A DNA stretch of 64,000 bases from Ovis canadensis (taxonomy: Eukaryota > Chordata > Mammalia > Artiodactyla > Bovidae). Below, one piece after another: positions 45,575-59,182 of the stretch. Positions within the stretch are counted from its first letter, which is position 1. The number at the start of each line of letters is the position of its first letter. The stretch lies in NCBI RefSeq assembly GCF_042477335.2, contig NC_091255.1, forward strand, positions 33,334,501 through 33,398,500, written 5' to 3'. The translations under genes and the position numbers were made by a program. The notes beneath the pieces were generated by a model. That model had not been told where the DNA came from. It was given only the letters and a program-made list of their open reading frames with translations, and made no database searches.

Positions 45575-46810
45575 TTATGTCTAAAACACTGTCTAAACTT
45601 ATCCTAGTTCAATTCCTCTTGCTAAGAGTACCCTTTTCTCTATTCAGAGAGTCATATTTTTAAACTTACATCCCAGTTGGTCTCTAGGCAGTTTTGCCTC
45701 TAATACTTTCTGTATAGCAGTAGTTCCTAGCTTTCCTTTACTCTCAAACCACATTACACAGAGGCTACAACATTCTCAGCAGGGCTGGTAGGGTATGATC
45801 GCCCCAGGAGGTAGAGGAATGGGGTAATCTGTTCACTCTGCCACCAGCTGAGGGTGAGAACCATTAACTACTTCACTCCATGCTGATTTCCTTAAGTACT
45901 ACTCAAAGTAAACTAAGGTTTCTAACAGTTCCTATCGCCTTATCTGTGTGTTTTGTGTAAAACTAGGTAAACCGCTCTGCCCCTTATATCAATACATGGG
46001 ATGTGTATATATGCATTGTTTCTTCCCTCATCCTGGCTCATCAATAAGTCAATGGGTTATACTAAAAGGGACTCAAAACTATTTAGAGGTTTGTGGAATT
46101 TTCTTCTCTCAGCTTCAGAACCCTTTCAGGAATTCTTTCTGGCAGTAAAAAACATGTTTGTAGTAACACAGATCAATCATATGTATAATAGTATCTTAGT
46201 TTTTTTTTTAGTCAAATGTAACCAACTTAATTAAAAATTTATGCCCCATAGTACAGAAAATGAGGTATCATTTTATACCTTAGTCACTCAAGTATACTAT
46301 GAACATTAGACAGTTTCTGCCCCCTTCATTCATTTATAATACTGCCATAAAACATTTCTGTACTGTCCTGTACATCTGTGGAAGTACTACCTAGAATCTA
46401 AGCTCCTGTAAGTCGAATTGTGAGTCAAAGGAACATACATATCATCCATCAAAAGTTCAATTTATATTTCCAGAAACGCTATAGGTATATATTTCTCTAC
46501 AACCTTGGATATTATCCTTTTCCTGTTGACAACTCCCTACATGCATTACCTACTTGTATTCTTTGCCTTTTTTTTCACATTAAGTGATTCAGCTTTTTTC
46601 TTATTGATTTGGGTGAGCTTTATAAGCATTATGGCTGTCATACTGCCATTTTTGTTTTAATATGTTCTTGATTTGTGTTACCTCTTTAAATTCTCATTTA
46701 AGAAGAAGTTCAAGGAGTGCAAGTTTTTTTAAAAAGTCAATCTTTTTCATAGCTCTTTGGTTTGTCTTGCTTAGAAAAAAGCCTCCTTCCCTCAAGCCCA
46801 GACTAAAATA
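45575..46810. other. Unannotated intron sequence
   Basis: Nothing recognised. Confidence 0.4.
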
Positions 46811-46814
46811 ATAT

Positions 46815-46945
46815 TCTTGATACGTTTTACTTCCTCATGTGTAAAGTGAGGATACCACTGTCTACACTCCGCAGGTCTGTCTGAGGAACATATTCATGCA
46901 CACGGTGCGCTTGGCACAGGGTAAGCCAGCACTCAGAAACTATCC
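46815..46945 (+). mobile_element. MIR right half
   Basis: TTCCTCATGTGTAAAGTGAG and GGCACAGGGTAAGCCAGCAC. Confidence 0.65.
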
Positions 46946-47504
46946 CTATCCTTTTATAATTCATGTAAACATAAACACATCAATCATTTTCCCCTCCACC
47001 TATCCCCAGTATGATAAACCAGTTGTTCCAAGGCATTTTATTAAATAATCCACTTTTCCCCCAAGAGTTAAAAGCTACCCATTGGTAGATCTTGGACTTT
47101 AAGGTCACTGAAATATAAATTCACTGCTTCTTTCCACTATGGCACTGAATTCTGACTTTGGTTTCATATTTGTATATAACAGCATTTCCTTATAAAGTGT
47201 TTGACTCATCTTAAATCTACCAAGAAAAGAAAAGCACCCAAATTGATAGTTCCATTTTTTTATTTGTTATACACATAGATAAATTTCTAAATTGGCTACA
47301 GAGCACAAAGAAAGAAAGCATCCCAATATTAAAAATTAAACTCCCTACATTTCTCCAAATTTTCTATAATACTGATTTTTATGACTGGGAAAGCTTGTTT
47401 TAGGTAAAGAGAAAAATAAGAGTTTATTGGCAACGAGCCTTTTCTTTAATAAAAGTTAACTTTGCCTACACGCTCACAAAAGTATTTCAAAGTCTCCAGT
47501 AGTT

Positions 47505-47708
47505 TGTGAATGGCAGGGGGTAAAGAATCTGGCTGCAAGGCAGAAGGCACAGGAGATTTGGGGTTGATCCCTGCATCATAAAGATCCCCTAGAGAAGCAA
47601 ATGGTAATCCAATCTGGTACTCTTGCCTGAGAAATCCCATGGACAGAAGAGCCTGCTGGGCTACAGTCCATGGGGTCACAAAGAGTCAGACACGACTGAG
47701 CGAGCTTA
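47505..47708 (+). mobile_element. Bov-tA SINE
   Basis: A sense head with a diverged B-box region is followed by TACTCTTGCCTGAGAAATCC and GTCAGACACGACTGAGCGAG. Confidence 0.9.
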
Positions 47709-48489
47709 TGATAGAAACTTAAAAAACAAAAATTAAATAAAACTCAGATAAAGTGACTGAGAGACAGTGAAACAGACTATTTCTAACTGCATGAAGAACA
47801 CATCCCTAAAACAATACAAGGAAAAAATGGACTTAGTCAGGAAAAAAAAAAAAAAAAACTAGACTTAAACCCAGAAAATGAAAAAGAAAGAAGCACCAAG
47901 ACTAGAAGCAGATGGCCACTGACCATCTAGATGGAAAGTTTAAGTAGTTATTACAGCAATCTGAGCAAAGAGCTGGCCTCTAAGGAACAGAAAATGTTTC
48001 CCATGCTAACTAATGGTTTGACTTAACTGCATCCCAATGGCTTAGAGAAATGAGAGGCACTGGCATATGCCATCTGATGAAGGTTAGAAAAATATACTGA
48101 TTGAACTATGTGGTGTCCCCTTGCCATCTCATTTCCAGGATAAACTCTAAACACAAAGTTACAAGACTGTGTGATATTTCAGGGCCAAATGCACCTGATA
48201 CTTACAACAGTCAAACTATCATCATTTACTTAAATAAGAAGTTAATGATTCATTATACAAATCTTATTATATGCTAGCATGCAAAAGTCAAAAATTCTCT
48301 TGCTGTGTCCTCAATTCTGTCACATTTAAAATAAAAAATCTACATATTAGGGTATTATCAATCTGAATGATTGATAGCTTAGTCAAATTTAGTTTTTAAT
48401 TATGAAAATTCATATCCATCTTGTGCTTACTTGTACTCTAAGCAGAAAATCCTTTCATAGTTTTCCTCATAAATGAAGAACAGGTAAGC

Positions 48490-48532
48490 ACAGGAAGTAT
48501 GAAGTCCTAACCACTGGACCAGTGTCCTAACC
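48490..48532 (-). mobile_element. CHR-type SINE scrap
   Basis: GTCCTAACCACTGGACCAGT is the antisense CHR head. Confidence 0.5.
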
Positions 48533-48941
48533 TGGTTTGTTTTTAAGGGTAAAGGGCAGAAGCCAAATTTTTTCAAATGCATTTTCAACATATATTATTA
48601 GTGATCCACAATCATGGGACTGTTTCTTCCCTAATGTATTAGGAGACAGTGGCTTCTACGGCATCTATAACTGGGATTGGTCCAGAGTATCTCTGTGTGC
48701 TGTCAGATTTTTATATTGGACACAGGCTCAAAATGAATCAGAAAGCTTTACAATTTTTACAATAGCATAACTAAAATAAAGAGGGATATGTACCAGAATA
48801 AACAGATTGCTAGATCATGCTAGAGAAAAGGAAGCTCTTTGGGAATTTATAGAATTATCCATAAGGGGAGAGGGGAATAAATCTAAGACTTATATAATAT
48901 TTATATATAATGTAAATATTACCAAAATAACTTAGTTTAAC

Positions 48942-48974
48942 AAAAAAAAAAAATTTTTTTTTTTTTTTTTTTTT
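48942..48974. repeat. A12T21 homopolymer junction
   Basis: Twelve As run directly into twenty-one Ts, likely two retroposon tails meeting. Confidence 0.95.
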
Positions 48975-49016
48975 GGTTGGACTAAGCAAGACATGAATCA
49001 CTGAAGTCATAGAAGG

Positions 49017-49140
49017 GGACTTCTCTGGCAGTACAATGGTTAAAGACTCCACAATTCCACTACAGAGGGTGTGGGTTTGATCCCTGGTCAGTGAACTAAG
49101 ATACCACATGTGGCATGGTGTGCCCCATCAAAAAGAAATC
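49017..49140 (+). mobile_element. CHR-type SINE
   Basis: GGGACTTCTCTGGCAGTACA to GTGTGCCCCATCAAAAAG in sense. Confidence 0.85.
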
Positions 49141-49587
49141 ATAAAAATAAGAACGACAGCTTTGTCTACATAGAAATGTAGTTACTTGAATGATGGGGAA
49201 ATTACTAACATATGACCAAGCTTTAATTTGCCTTCAGTGCACATAAGTAGATTTATATCATGGACACAAAAACAGCAATGCACAAAGTAAAAACTGGAAT
49301 TGTTAACATAAATGTAAGACGTTCTAACTCACAGATGCATATTAAAACAGCATGATTTCCAATTCTTCTATTTCCTCTAAGTAGGCCCAATCCCCCCGCC
49401 CATATTCTTGCCATAGGGGGGAAAAAAATCTAAACAGCAGGCTACTCCAGTTCCATTCCAAGCCTTCTTCCAGAAAGGAGAATAACAGGTGTGATTATGT
49501 GGAAGCAGCAGTGATAAATTGCTATTAATTCACTTTCTGGTATATCTCACCATCACGCCTCAAACACCTCCTCAAACCTTTACCTAA

Positions 49588-49783
49588 GACGTGCTCTTTG
49601 TAACCCCACGGACTATAGCCCCCCAGGTTCCTCTGTCCATGGGATTTTCCAGACAAGAATACTGGAGCAGGTTGGCATTTCCTACTTCAAGGGATCTTCC
49701 CAACTCTGGGATCAAACCCACATCTCTTGCACCTCCTGCACTGGCAAGCGGATTCTTTACCACTGTGCCACTTAGGAAGCCCC
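49588..49783 (-). mobile_element. Bov-tA SINE
   Basis: Complete antisense order from TGCTCTTTGTAACCCCACGG to GTGCCACTTAGGAAGCCCC. Confidence 0.92.
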
Positions 49784-50699
49784 CAGATCCTCCTATAAAC
49801 CTTACCAAATCAGGAATGTAAATTAACCTTCTCATCTGTGCTCCCTAGTATTTTTCTATTAGTGAATTTGCCCCAATTTAGATATGAGTTCTGTTTGTCC
49901 TTATAGCTCAACTGTAATTTAAGAGGTTCAAAGGGAGCCATTTATTTGTGGGAGGGAAGAAACAAAAACTTCTAAAAAGAAAGCTAAAGCATATGAACCC
50001 TGAATATAAACCATGTAGTTTTAAGTAAGAACCATACTAAACATATTTAATAATTGTTAAGTACTTATCATTACAGTTTGCCAAAATGATATTTAAATCT
50101 AGGCTATCCAACTGGATACACAACCACATTTGACTTTGATTATGTAAAGAGCTTGGTGTTTTGACAGTAGTGATTAGTGTTCCAACCAGATCAACTTACT
50201 CTGTTTCAAAATAGCTTCAATTCTTATTACATTATGACTCAGCTTTAATAGGCACTGCTTTCTAGCTACATTACTCTTAATCCCATTCCCTCTTAATCCT
50301 GAACAAAACAAACTACAAATTTAGTATTTTCAGATTTAGACACTCAAAGATTCCCTACTCTCCCTACACCACCAAGGCTCTAGGAAATCCTGTCCGACTG
50401 TGTCCCCAGGGCTCCAATTCCCTACGTACACACCCCCAATGCAGTATTCTTCCTAGTACACCCTGAGAAACACAGTTCTGTTTTCTGACTTCAGCTGACA
50501 GAATCACTTGATTGGCCATTCTCAGTTTAGTTGTTTTTAAAACTATACACAACTATTTCTTCACCGAGGTAGTAGCTACACCTTGCTTTATAACAACCCT
50601 TTAAACCATGCATGTTTTATATTGCATCACACACAAAATACACTGTTCTACAGATGTGACTATACAGTTAAAGAATAAAAAAGACAAACATTAGAAGCA

Positions 50700-51540
50700 G
50701 ATTGAGAACTTTTACATTTCAAAAAGAGAGAAACCTTTGAACAACTGAATCTTTTCCTTGAACAATCTTAAAGAAGAACAAAGTTGGAGGATTCCTATTT
50801 TCTAATTTCAAAACTTATACAAAGCTGTCATAACCAAAACAGTGCAGTGCTGGCATAAAAACACAAAGAGATCAACAGAATAAAATATGAGCTCAGAAAA
50901 AAAAACCCTTGCATACATAGTCAAATGATTTTCGCCAAGGGTGTCAAGACCCTTGTCAGTGCAGAAAGGGCAGTCTTTCCAACCAATGGTGTTGGGGAAA
51001 ACTGGATATCCACATGCAGAAAAATGAAACTGGACTCTTTCCACACACTAGATGCAAAAATTAATTCAAAATGAATCAAAGACCTAAAGCTAAAACTCTA
51101 AAATTCTCAGGAGAAAACACAGAGGGAAATCTTCATGACATTAGATTTGGCAACAAAATTACTTGGATAGTAAAGCCAAAAGGAGAGGGAACACCAACAT
51201 GTAGTATGTACATACACTGGAGTATCAGCCTTAAAAAAAAGAAGTTCTGAAAATATGCTATAATACAGATGAACCTGGAAAAGATCAAGGTTTCTGGAGT
51301 AGTCAAACTCATAGAGACAGAAAGTACAGTGGTGGTTACTAGCGGCTAGTGGAAGGCCAAGAATGGGTTAAACTGTTTGGTGGGCACAGAGTTTTTTCAA
51401 TTGGAGATGATGAAAAGGTTTTGGAAACAGTGGGGATGGTAACTAAATGGTGTGCATAAACTCAGTGCCACTGAACTATACACTTAAAAATGGTTTTAAT
51501 GGTCAATTTTATGTTATGCGTATTTTATCACAACACAAAA
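50700..51540 (+). mobile_element. L1 ORF2 3' end and 3'UTR
   Basis: AAAGCTGTCATAACCAAAAC, CCAATGGTGTTGGGGAAAAC, TGAAACTGGACTCTTTCC and ACTGAACTATACACTTAAAA are collinear L1 landmarks with an internal deletion near 51180. Frames are broken. Confidence 0.85.
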
Positions 51541-52479
51541 AAGTCCAAATATACAAATGAGATCAATGTGGAACACCTCAAATAGAAATCAATCATCCTC
51601 TTAACCACTTTGTGTGACAGATCCCTATGTACAGATTGAGGATACCATTGTTCTTAATCACTCTCACACCTTGGAAGTGATCCACATTCAAGGAAGGAAC
51701 TATTAACAACCAATCATGGAACCCAAATTTTCTTAATACAGTATTCAGGAGCCACTCCAGCCAAAAACACACAAGATGAAAGACATCTGCTATCCTTGTC
51801 TTAATATGTGACCTTTGGAAACAAACCTGCCCTTCTTTTCCTTTGTGTGAACCCCTTCTCCCTTGTTTTCTGTGGAGCTTCTAAATGAAGGGCCATTTTA
51901 GTCTGCGTGAGGTTCAAGTAAGCCAAAACCCTCATTCTCACTGTTAACAACATATATATGAAAAACAACTCCAAATGGATCACCAAACAGACTTCGTAGG
52001 TTTGTGAGGGATATCAAATTGCAAGTCATCATTTTTATGGAGTGGGAACTTGAGGCCTAGACTAGAAAAGTAACGACTAGTTTGGTTCTCCCAACTGAGA
52101 ACTAGAACAGGAAGATAAACTAGTCTCCATTTAAATTTAAAAAAAAATAGAAATACTTTTCACAAATTATTTAAATAAACATACACATTGCAACTATTTT
52201 ACGTTCTTCAAAATACTGATATACTGATTTTTTGTCTTTTTTTTGGCAAAGCACTTTAGTACCTTATACATATCAAAAAGCTCTCATGAGCATAATAAAT
52301 GCCAAGAGAATTAACAAATATTTAGCTAACAAGAGTACGGTAAAGCTAAAGATTGTGATCTGAATTCAATGCCTTGCACCCATACTACTGGAGAGAGGGG
52401 AAGAGGATGAAACAAGATAAAAGGATGCTTCTTTGCTTCCAGTTTCATTCCTCTACATCACTGGCTCCCCGCCCACCCC

Positions 52480-52501
52480 CCACCTCCCACCTCCCACCTC
52501 C
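52480..52501. repeat. (CACCTCC)3 tandem repeat
   Basis: Three exact 7-base units follow a C-rich run. Confidence 0.9.
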
Positions 52502-52677
52502 TGCTACAGTTATCTGCTTGAAGTAAAGAATCTGTGAGACAACTCTGAAACCACTAATATATTTACTCAAATTTATAAAGGAAATCTAAGCACCTACGTG
52601 AAAAAGTAGAATTTAACTAAATTTTTTCAAAACATAGTCTAAACAAAAAATTATGTGACTACCACTGGGTGGGCTGC

Positions 52678-52840
52678 AAAAGTGAAAGTGAAGGTCGCTC
52701 AATCATGTCCAACTCTTTATGACCTCATGGACTATACAGTCCATGGAATTCTCCATGCCGGAATACTGGAGTGGGTAGCAGTTCCCTTCTCCAGGGGATC
52801 TTCCCAACCCAGGGATCAAACCCAGGTCTCCCACAGAGCT
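52678..52840 (-). mobile_element. Bov-tA SINE, internally deleted
   Basis: Antisense GAAGGTCGCTCAATCATGTC to CAAACCCAGGTCTCCC. The part between GACTATA and CAGTCCATGG is shortened. Confidence 0.88.
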
Positions 52841-53831
52841 CTAGTGCCACATTAAAAATGAAAGTGAAGTAAAATGAAAAATATTCATATTACTAAGTAC
52901 AGTAACACATGATTATGATGAAATATATTTAAAAGGTTGGAAGAAAAATACAAAAAACCGTAAGTAATAGCTTTTGGGTGAAAAGAGACTGACATTTTCT
53001 CTCTCTCCCCAATTAATCCACTGCTCATGAATAGGAATTTCTATAGGTTAAAGATTCATGAAAATTCAAGGCATTTTTATAATAATTAAGGATTTCAATA
53101 ATCCCAGAAAATAGAGATTCCTTCAAAAATAACACTGATCTATCTTCTGTAGTCAATTCATAAACCAATCTTTCTTTTCCTAATATAACTTTTACTATGA
53201 AGTCTGGTCCACTGCCATTTAGGCTTTTTTACAAAAAAAATTTTGTTTTATAAAATGTTACAATGCTACTTATAAATAGCTTAAAAAGTCAGTAAAGTTC
53301 TTTCTGTCTAAAATGAAATTAACTTTTCCCCAAAAAGGACTAAACTATTGCCAGCATAAGTTCCTAATGGAATTATGCCAAATAGTGACAAATTCCCTGG
53401 TAACATTCCATGACTCACTAAAAGAAAGCTTAAGCATTATGCCCTTTGTGGAAAGACTAGTTTAGCCAGATTACCCAAGCACAGAATTACTAGTACTAAT
53501 AACATCTCATATATATGCTGTCCTTTGATGGACAGATTTAATAATTTAACATTTTATAGCACAAGGCAACTGATCCTATTTAGAAGCAGCAACAATTCGA
53601 AATCTAATAAATCATGATAGATTTTTCTCAATACAAGCTGAAGGCCAAGTGTTTCTCATCAACTGTTTTCAAAAGCTTCTCCCCTCCAACCCCACCCATT
53701 TCAGAGCTATCTTCAAATTTTCCAGTTTTATCTGATTTTAGGAACAGGAAATATCCTAAGTGTCAAAGAAAACACAAAGAAAGCTTAATTAATTGAACAA
53801 CTGAAAAAGAGCACCATGAAAATTTACAAAG

Positions 53832-53965
53832 GCATTGGCAATTTCCCAGTGGTCCAGTGGTCAGGACTCCACACTTTTCTCTTCCAGGGCCTGGGTTCAA
53901 CCCCTGGTTGGGGAGCTAAGATCCTGCAAGCCACTCAGTGTGGTCAAAAAAAGAAAGACAAACAA
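53832..53965 (+). mobile_element. CHR-type SINE
   Basis: GGCAATTTCCCAGTGGTCCA, CAACCCCTGGTTGGGGAGCT and an A-rich tail. Confidence 0.85.
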
Positions 53966-54184
53966 CTACTCCTACAAACCTTTAAAACAAGCCTCTCCTT
54001 CTCTCCACACATACAATTCAAAACTGTCAAGAAGCATTCGATTTTATTGGAAGTTTTTAAAATAAAAATATTCTCTTTACCTAGCAGAATCAAGCCTTTT
54101 TTAGAAGTCTCTAATAGTAAGAACGTAACAAAAAATGGAATTTTAATACAGTGATAGTGGGACTATTACCTTCTAGGTGATATA

Positions 54185-54840
54185 TGTTAAGAACCTCAAA
54201 AAGATACAAACTTCCAGTTACAAGATAAATTAAGTACCGGGGGTGTAATGTACAACACAAAGCCTACAGCTAACACTGCTGTATGGTATAGTTCTGAAAG
54301 TTGCTGAAACAGTAAATCCTAAAAGTTCTCATCACAAGGGGAAAAAAAAAAAACTGGAGTAACTGTATAACATGATGAATGTTAACTATTTTTACTGTAG
54401 TAAGCATTTCACAATACAATAAGTCATTATGCTATATACCTTAAACTTACACAGCACTGTATAAATATTCCATCCCAACAAAACAGAAAAAAAAGAACCC
54501 CAAAAATGTTTATCTTCTTTGATTCAGCAATGACTGCATCTATATATTTATCCTAAGAGAAATAATAAAAAGATTATGTATAAACATTTTTTCATAGGGA
54601 AAATCCACAGCAGCATTAGCTATAATTTAAATAATTTGTAATACAACAACAACCTAAAGTCAAAAATTCGGGGAATCCTATGGTATTTACATATGAAAGA
54701 ATGCTAAATATCAATTTTAAATACTTTGAAAAAGTATTTCCCCACATAGGAAAATATTTATAATTTGTTTTTGAAAGATAAAATATTGTTAAGTATATCT
54801 CTTAAAAACACATACACTACATGTATTTTAAAAAATGAGG
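54185..54840 (+). mobile_element. L1 3'UTR fragments
   Basis: GATACAAACTTCCAGTTACA, GGTGTAATGTACAACACAAA and CATTTCACAATACAATAAGT match old L1M 3'UTR. A second block (54510-54780) resembles another L1 part. Confidence 0.7.
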
Positions 54841-55775
54841 CCAAAAAATTTGACCTAAACCTCTACCTCTAATCTAGTTTCCAGCTCAAGGTGCCAGCGT
54901 GAGCAAGTGTTTATCCTTTCTCCTTCACTTAACTGAATAAACTTCTCTAAAGAAATTTTAAAATAACCTTTTGTTTAGTTTTATAGTAAAAAATACACTT
55001 TTTAAAGATATTTTAAAAAATACCTAGGTGGATTGCCCATGGTTCTGAAAAGATGGAGAACGGATGGAGGAATGTGAACTGATTAGGCACAGTGGAGGGA
55101 GACGAGCAGAATACTCACAGAGGGGGAGCAGCGGCCGAGGAAGGCTAATCTTCTGGGCAGAACCCCAGAGAGGCACCAGTTCTGTGACCGTCGTACGAGG
55201 AAGGTCAGTAGTGAGAAGTGGGACTGAAAACATCTGTCATAGCAAGAAGTCAACAGAGAATGTCTAAAGTTGATAAACCAAAAAATAAACACTATAAGCA
55301 TATTATTTAGAACATGGAGTGAAGCCCCAGGAAATCTGAACCAAAAAAGTTTCTTTCAAAGTAGTTGCCTCTGGGGAAGTGGGGCTCTTCATTATTAGGC
55401 CTTTGGTATCACTGATATTTGATTACTTGATTTTTTAAGCTAAGTGTGGATAGAGTATTGATTTTAAGTTTTCATCCTTTCCCACTTTATACTTTGTTCA
55501 TTTTCCTTTAATATGCAACACCCTACTTCTACTTCCTTCCCACCAAGGCAGAGGCTGCGTCTCATTTAGCAGTGTTTTTCAGCTATAAGTTATACAGTCA
55601 TGAAACAGATCTACTGGGACATAAATAACATTTCTTTTTCCTAATAAAAAGGGAAAATAAAATAGGGATATTATTGATGACGCTTTCAGTTCAGTTATAA
55701 ATGTTTACTTTAGAGCGTTTACCAGGGTACTGTGAGGTGTCTCCTTCTTGTTGTCTATTCTCAACCCAGCATCCA
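54841..55775. other. Mixed sequence with a GC-richer patch
   Basis: About 55055-55230 is clearly richer in G and C, with GCGGCCG and several CpGs, and carries short open frames on both strands. About 55350-55440 resembles L1 (GCCTCTGGGGAAGTGGGG). I cannot assign the patch. Confidence 0.35.
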
Positions 55776-55779
55776 CAGG

Positions 55780-56300
55780 GTCCTGCCGAACTGTGAATTC
55801 TGATCATGTCACAACTCCAAAGGCTTTGAGTTCTGGCTCAGGCTAATGAACAGCCTGCATAACGGCCTAAAAGGTCCTTTAGAATTATTCAACTTTCTGC
55901 CTTCATTTGGCTAACCGCTCTCCTTGTCTTCCTGGACATTCAAGTCTGTCTGTATTTCAGGGCCTTTGTGTTTGCTGTAGCCTCTGGACAATTCCCACCT
56001 CAGCTAATTCAATTACTCAAACGTCACCCTAGTTTAAATTATACTCCCCACACTCTTATGCTGTATTCCCTATTTTATCCCCTTATTCCTTATTATCTTA
56101 TTATCCCCTTATATTCTTCATACTTCCTACTTTATTCCATTCTACTTCTCCCAGAGCATACAACTTTCTCTTAAATTTATCTCCCCCACTGCCACAAGAA
56201 TGCATGCTCTAAAAGAACATGGATTCTTATCTGTTTACTGCAGTAGTCCAGCACCTGTTACAGCTCCTGGCATGTAGCAGATCCTCTGTAAATTTGAATG
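55780..56300 (+). mobile_element. L2 3' region
   Basis: CTGATCATGTCACAACTCCA, CAGGGCCTTTGTGTTTGCTG and CCTGGCATGTAGCAGATCCT occur in L2 order. Confidence 0.75.
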
Positions 56301-56435
56301 AACAGATTAGTTAAAACATATGTATCATCTTATGAAGATACCACACTATTGGCAATCAAGCACAACAGTCTGGAACCTTTAAGATGTTCTGATAATTTCA
56401 ATTGTAAGGATAAGCTATGATTTAGACTCTGAAGT

Positions 56436-56710
56436 GGAGAAGGCAATGGCACCCCACTCCAGTACTCTTGCCTGGAAAATCTCATGGACAGAGGAACCTG
56501 GTAGGCTGCAGTCCACGGGATCGCTAGAGTAGGACATGACTGAGCGACTTCTTTCACTTTTCACTTTCATGCATTGGAGAAGGAAATGGCAACCCACTCC
56601 AGTGTTCTTGCCTAGAGAATCCCAGGGACGGGGGTGCCTGGAGGGCTGCTGTCTATGGGGTCGCACAGAGTCGGACACAACTGAAGCGACTTAGCAGCAG
56701 CAGCAGCAGC
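56436..56710 (+). mobile_element. BOV-A2 SINE with 12-bp target duplication
   Basis: Dimeric BovA structure with a (CAG)n tail. AGACTCTGAAGT flanks it exactly (56424-56435 and 56711-56722). Confidence 0.96.
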
Positions 56711-57778
56711 AGACTCTGAAGTAGTAAAGTCATTCACAATACTGAGTATGTTGCTGGCATACTGAGTCATACTGACTGTACAAGTCCGCTGAAATAATTT
56801 AAATAACCTTTGTTAACATCAACAGTAACAATAAAAATGCTGGTATCTCAGCTGTGATTTTTTTTAAAAAGGGTTGGGGGAGAACCTACTCTGTAAACAA
56901 CAAAGACACTTGAAAGTGAGCAAGTCTTGTACATTTTCTTAATGAGTCACAGGGAAGGTCTCATGCTCGAGTAATCACAATTTGCACATGTTCCCAATTT
57001 TCACCGTTTCCTTCAACCCCAAATGGAGACCAAGGGGACACTGTTGATCACCTTCACTTCTTCAGAATAAAAGAAAGAGCAAGTTAGCATTCCCGCAACA
57101 CTCACGTAGCAGGTCTTCACTGTGGCACATACGGATGACAGAGCCTGTCACTCATGATTTTCTTTTTCAGTGAATTTTTTTCTAGTCTACATTACAACTC
57201 ACTGACTGAAGAAAAAAATCTTCAACAGATTTTCAATGATTAATAAGAAAAATCCTCGAACAGTTTTCCCTCACACTCACAAAAGCACACATGGTAAAAC
57301 AGATTTCTGAGTACAAAAGAAGCTTATCCAACTGCAAAAAGAAACATCTTTGAGCCTGCAAATGAATAACGCTCTTTCCATATTTCATGCCATTAATAAA
57401 GCTCATTTAACAGTATGTCTTGATAAAACAATTTCACTAATCACTTGTTTTTTGTGTTGAGAATAAATTTTTATATTAGCTGCTTTGCAACTGGTTTTAC
57501 CCATCCATCTTCTCAAAAAACAAGGTGGTTTTACTTGCTTTTACCACAAGAAGTAAAGGCTTTTTTAAAGAGGGAAATAAACGAGACAAGTTGCAAGGGT
57601 AGCTCACAGACATAAATAAATAAAACTGAATAAAGTACACAAGCCACTGACAGAATGAAAACTCCGTCGTATAAAGGACCTATATTGATAAAAACAAATT
57701 TATGAAATGAAAGACAATCTCAAGAAAATTTCCTAGAACACAGCAGAAGAGAACAAAGGAAGCATTTAGAAAAATAAC

Positions 57779-57829
57779 ACAAAAGGCAGGAAAATACAAA
57801 AGACAGGAAAATACCAAAGACAGGAAATG
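57779..57829. repeat. 17-bp unit x3 tandem repeat
   Basis: Units ACAAAAGGCAGGAAAAT, ACAAAAGACAGGAAAAT and ACCAAAGACAGGAAATG lie head to tail inside the L1. Confidence 0.9.
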
Positions 57830-59137
57830 AAGGTGCACAATGATAAAACTGATGTCCTTTGAGGAAAGAAAAATAAAAATGAAAGCATATTACAAAATAT
57901 ATAAGAAAATATTCCTGAGTCACAGATTGAAATGGCTTACCATAAACAGGAAAATGTAATAGAGAACCACACCAAGACCAAGATATATCCTGATGAAGTT
58001 ACTGAACTTCCAAGATAAAGAAAGAATTCTACCAATACCCAGGCAGAAGTAGGTCACCTACAAAGGGGAAAAAAAAAGTCAGGCTGGCCCCAGACTTCTC
58101 TAGAGTAACCCAAGATGCCAGAAGATAATGGAGTAATGTCTACTGGGTATTAAGGGGAAGGTAACATAGCTCAAAAATTCTATAATCAGCCAAAATATAA
58201 CTTCATTTGTGAAAGCCACCAACCTTTTTAAACATACAAGAATCCTGAGAATAGAGCATTTAAACAACCATTCCTCAAACAGAAATATCGATTTGATAAA
58301 CATAATAGATTTAAGTATATTAAAGCTACAGCTTTATAATAGACACAGAACTATAAACTACCATATTTCATCTATCCTAAGATGTATTTTATTTTTTCAC
58401 ATTTTACAATATCTGAAATCAGCATGCATATTACAATCAATGTCATGTCAGTTTCTTTGACAGAGTTTAACCACGTTAATGGTTGTCTAAATAAGGCATC
58501 CTACAATCAACGGTACCTCAGACATGATAAAACACAGTATATAACTGCCAAAATGAGAAAAGGAAAGAAAAGAAGCCATGTAGTTTAAGAAAGAAAAAAG
58601 AAAACTCAACAAAAAGATAGGCAATGAACAGTATTAAAGAAGCAAAACCAAACATACAACATTAATGTGAATGACTGAAAGCATATCAGATTGGGTCTTA
58701 AAAAACTAACCTTTCTTTATCCAACTACATGATACAAATCTAAAACAAGAACTTGGAGAGGTTAACAGTAAAGGTTAGACAGAAGTATACCAAAAGTATA
58801 AACACTCATCAACTGGGTTCAAAGCAGAACATTAAGGTAGCAAAAATGGTCACTTTTCAGAATGCTCAAGATTACAATCTATAAGGAAGATATAAAACTA
58901 TATACACCAAACCTTCTCTCTCTCGTTCCCAACATCATATACACATATATATGGATATATAGTAGAAGGCAATCACCATTTCAGTTCTTAAAAATCAAAC
59001 AGATTAAATGGGTGAACATATACTGTGATCAAATTCCTATGTAACAATTTATAAAAACTGATCATCTAATTAGGCCATAACATGTAAAAATTTACCAAAG
59101 TAGAAACAACAGAGACCATGAAATCTGAAAATGAAAC

Positions 59138-59182
59138 AAATGGTCAAGTCTCTTCCACTAAGGGGAGGAGACTTGACCATTT
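59138..59182. other. 19-bp inverted repeat, 7-base loop
   Basis: Arms 59138-59156 and 59164-59182 pair throughout with one G-T wobble. The loop is ACTAAGG. Confidence 0.9.
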
